NCBI GenBank assembly: GCA_946497265.1
Contig: CAMMKL010000131.1
Location: forward strand, 1 to 6,155
DNA length: 6,155 nt
Direction of reading: 5' to 3'
Source: an uncultured Clostridia bacterium
Lineage (GTDB): Bacteria > Bacillota > Clostridia > Oscillospirales > Acutalibacteraceae
Position 1 is the stretch's first letter. The number at the start of each line of letters is the position of its first letter. Positions 5,518-6,155 of the stretch are shown here, in pieces. A program made the position numbers and the translations under genes. The notes under the pieces are model-generated. The model was not told the origin of the DNA and searched no databases. It saw nothing but the letters and a program-made list of their open reading frames with translations.

Positions 5518-6155
5518 ATGGATTCTATTATACGTGTAAGCGCAACGATTCCCGTTTGCGTTCCGGGTGCGCCGGAGGATTGCCTGCCCGGTATCCTGGA
5601 ATCGGTCAAACAGGCGGCCGCGCTTGGTTCCGACCTGATTGTCCTGCCTGCCCTCGCATTGGGCGGGGCATCCTGCGGGAGCCTTTTGCAGCATAGCGCG
5701 GTTCTTGAAGCCGCCGACCGGGCCCTTACTGTGCTTGCGAAAAAAACAGCGAACATCAATGCTTATCTGGTGGTGGGGCTTCCCGTGCGCCCCACTTCCT
5801 ACGCGCACCCAGCCTGTACGATCCTTCATCACGGCCGTGTGCTTGACACGGTCCCGGCCTTGGGTTCCCAGGCGGCGAAAGCCGATTTCACCGCCTGGGA
5901 AAATGCAGGTCTTGCTTGCCCCTATACCCTTTACCGCTGCGGGTCGCTTCGATTTTCTGTACTTTCTTGCCATCCGGACCGCTTAGCCCTGTACGCTCCC
6001 AACGCTGTGGCGGCAGGCGCACAGCTATTGGTGGTGCCTTGCTGCGTCCCGGTGCGTGCAGGCTCCATCGCTCGGTGGAAGCGGCAGGCAAGTGCCCTTT
6101 CCCCACGCGCTTGGCTGCGGAATCGTCCTGGTAAACGGCGGTGCAGGGGAAACTT
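5518..6155 (+). CDS. nadE: NAD+ synthetase N-terminal amidase-like domain, degenerate, probably frameshifted, cut by the window end
   Basis: The start is ATG 5518, with GGGAG 11 nt upstream, and no in-frame stop before the window end. The translation matches the nitrilase-fold glutaminase domain of glutamine-dependent NadE: GSDLIVLPALALGGASCGSL (37-56), AYLVVGLPV (82-90), HHGRVLDTVP (104-113), LRFSVLSCHPD (144-154), GAQLLVVP (167-174). Full NadE feeds ammonia from glutamine to a C-terminal synthetase that amidates deamido-NAD+. Here the catalytic glutamate of PEL is Ala45, the lysine of VPKT is Ala114, and only the nucleophile-position cysteine, Cys151, remains; the segment between the last two is shortened. 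After CCCC at 6101-6104 similarity moves to another frame (SHALGCGIVLVNGGAGET), so one C is extra. It is either a decaying gene, a sequencing error, or a non-glutaminase NadE. The synthetase domain would lie beyond the window. Confidence 0.65.
   Translation, partial: MDSIIRVSATIPVCVPGAPEDCLPGILESVKQAAALGSDLIVLPALALGGASCGSLLQHSAVLEAADRALTVLAKKTANINAYLVVGLPVRPTSYAHPACTILHHGRVLDTVPALGSQAAKADFTAWENAGLACPYTLYRCGSLRFSVLSCHPDRLALYAPNAVAAGAQLLVVPCCVPVRAGSIARWKRQASALSPRAWLRNRPGKRRCRGN

Noticed and set aside
5476..5973. Minus-strand 165-codon frame opposite the NAD synthetase-like gene
   Set aside because: It is a basic, low-quality antisense translation without a ribosome site. The plus-strand reading aligns with NadE motifs.
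1..6155. Phage, transposon, CRISPR array, tRNA or rRNA genes
   Set aside because: I found no integrase or transposase motifs, no terminal inverted repeats with target duplications, no regular direct repeats and no tRNA cloverleaf pattern.

Overview
The window looks like a chromosomal segment of an anaerobic Firmicute of the Clostridia type (Oscillospiraceae/Ruminococcaceae-like is my best guess, from protein flavour only). The reasons are strong AGGAGG-type ribosome sites, sigma-A promoters of TTTACA/TATAAT form, GTG starts, the MEP isoprenoid route, and ferredoxin-like and PHP-type enzymes in familiar clostridial forms. All recognisable genes but one lie on the minus strand.

Reading in the direction of transcription from the right: a plus-strand gene (5518 to the window end) encodes the N-terminal amidase-like part of an NAD+ synthetase. 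It has lost two of the three expected catalytic residues and appears to carry a one-base frameshift in a CCCC run. Divergent from it is a complete PHP-family histidinol-phosphatase-like gene (5321-4509). Next comes a tightly packed operon behind a near-consensus promoter: an Lrp/AsnC regulator (4368-3886), a class I/II PLP aminotransferase (3889-2693) and ispE (2696-1824). The junctions are GTGA and ATGA stop/start overlaps, so regulator, amino-acid enzyme and isoprenoid kinase are probably translationally coupled.

Left of ispE the character changes. By eye the DNA becomes AT-rich and the genes are broken or small. A glyoxalase/VOC-family gene 22 bp after ispE has a good ribosome site but is frameshifted, internally deleted and stopped, and its C-terminal remnant runs into an unrelated acidic reading frame (1643-1299). 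A 60-residue charged coiled-coil protein follows (1284-1102). A second, unidentified gene remnant (about 1094-785) carries a frameshift and a stop. The region ends with an intact epoxyqueuosine-reductase-like double [4Fe-4S] protein (715-20).

The right-hand part is ordinary housekeeping metabolism. The left-hand 1.8 kb looks like a gene-decay or recombination zone. I see no phage, transposon, CRISPR, defence or other clearly new multi-gene system. The most interesting items are the degenerate NAD synthetase amidase domain, the VOC fusion remnant, and the regulator-aminotransferase-ispE coupling.
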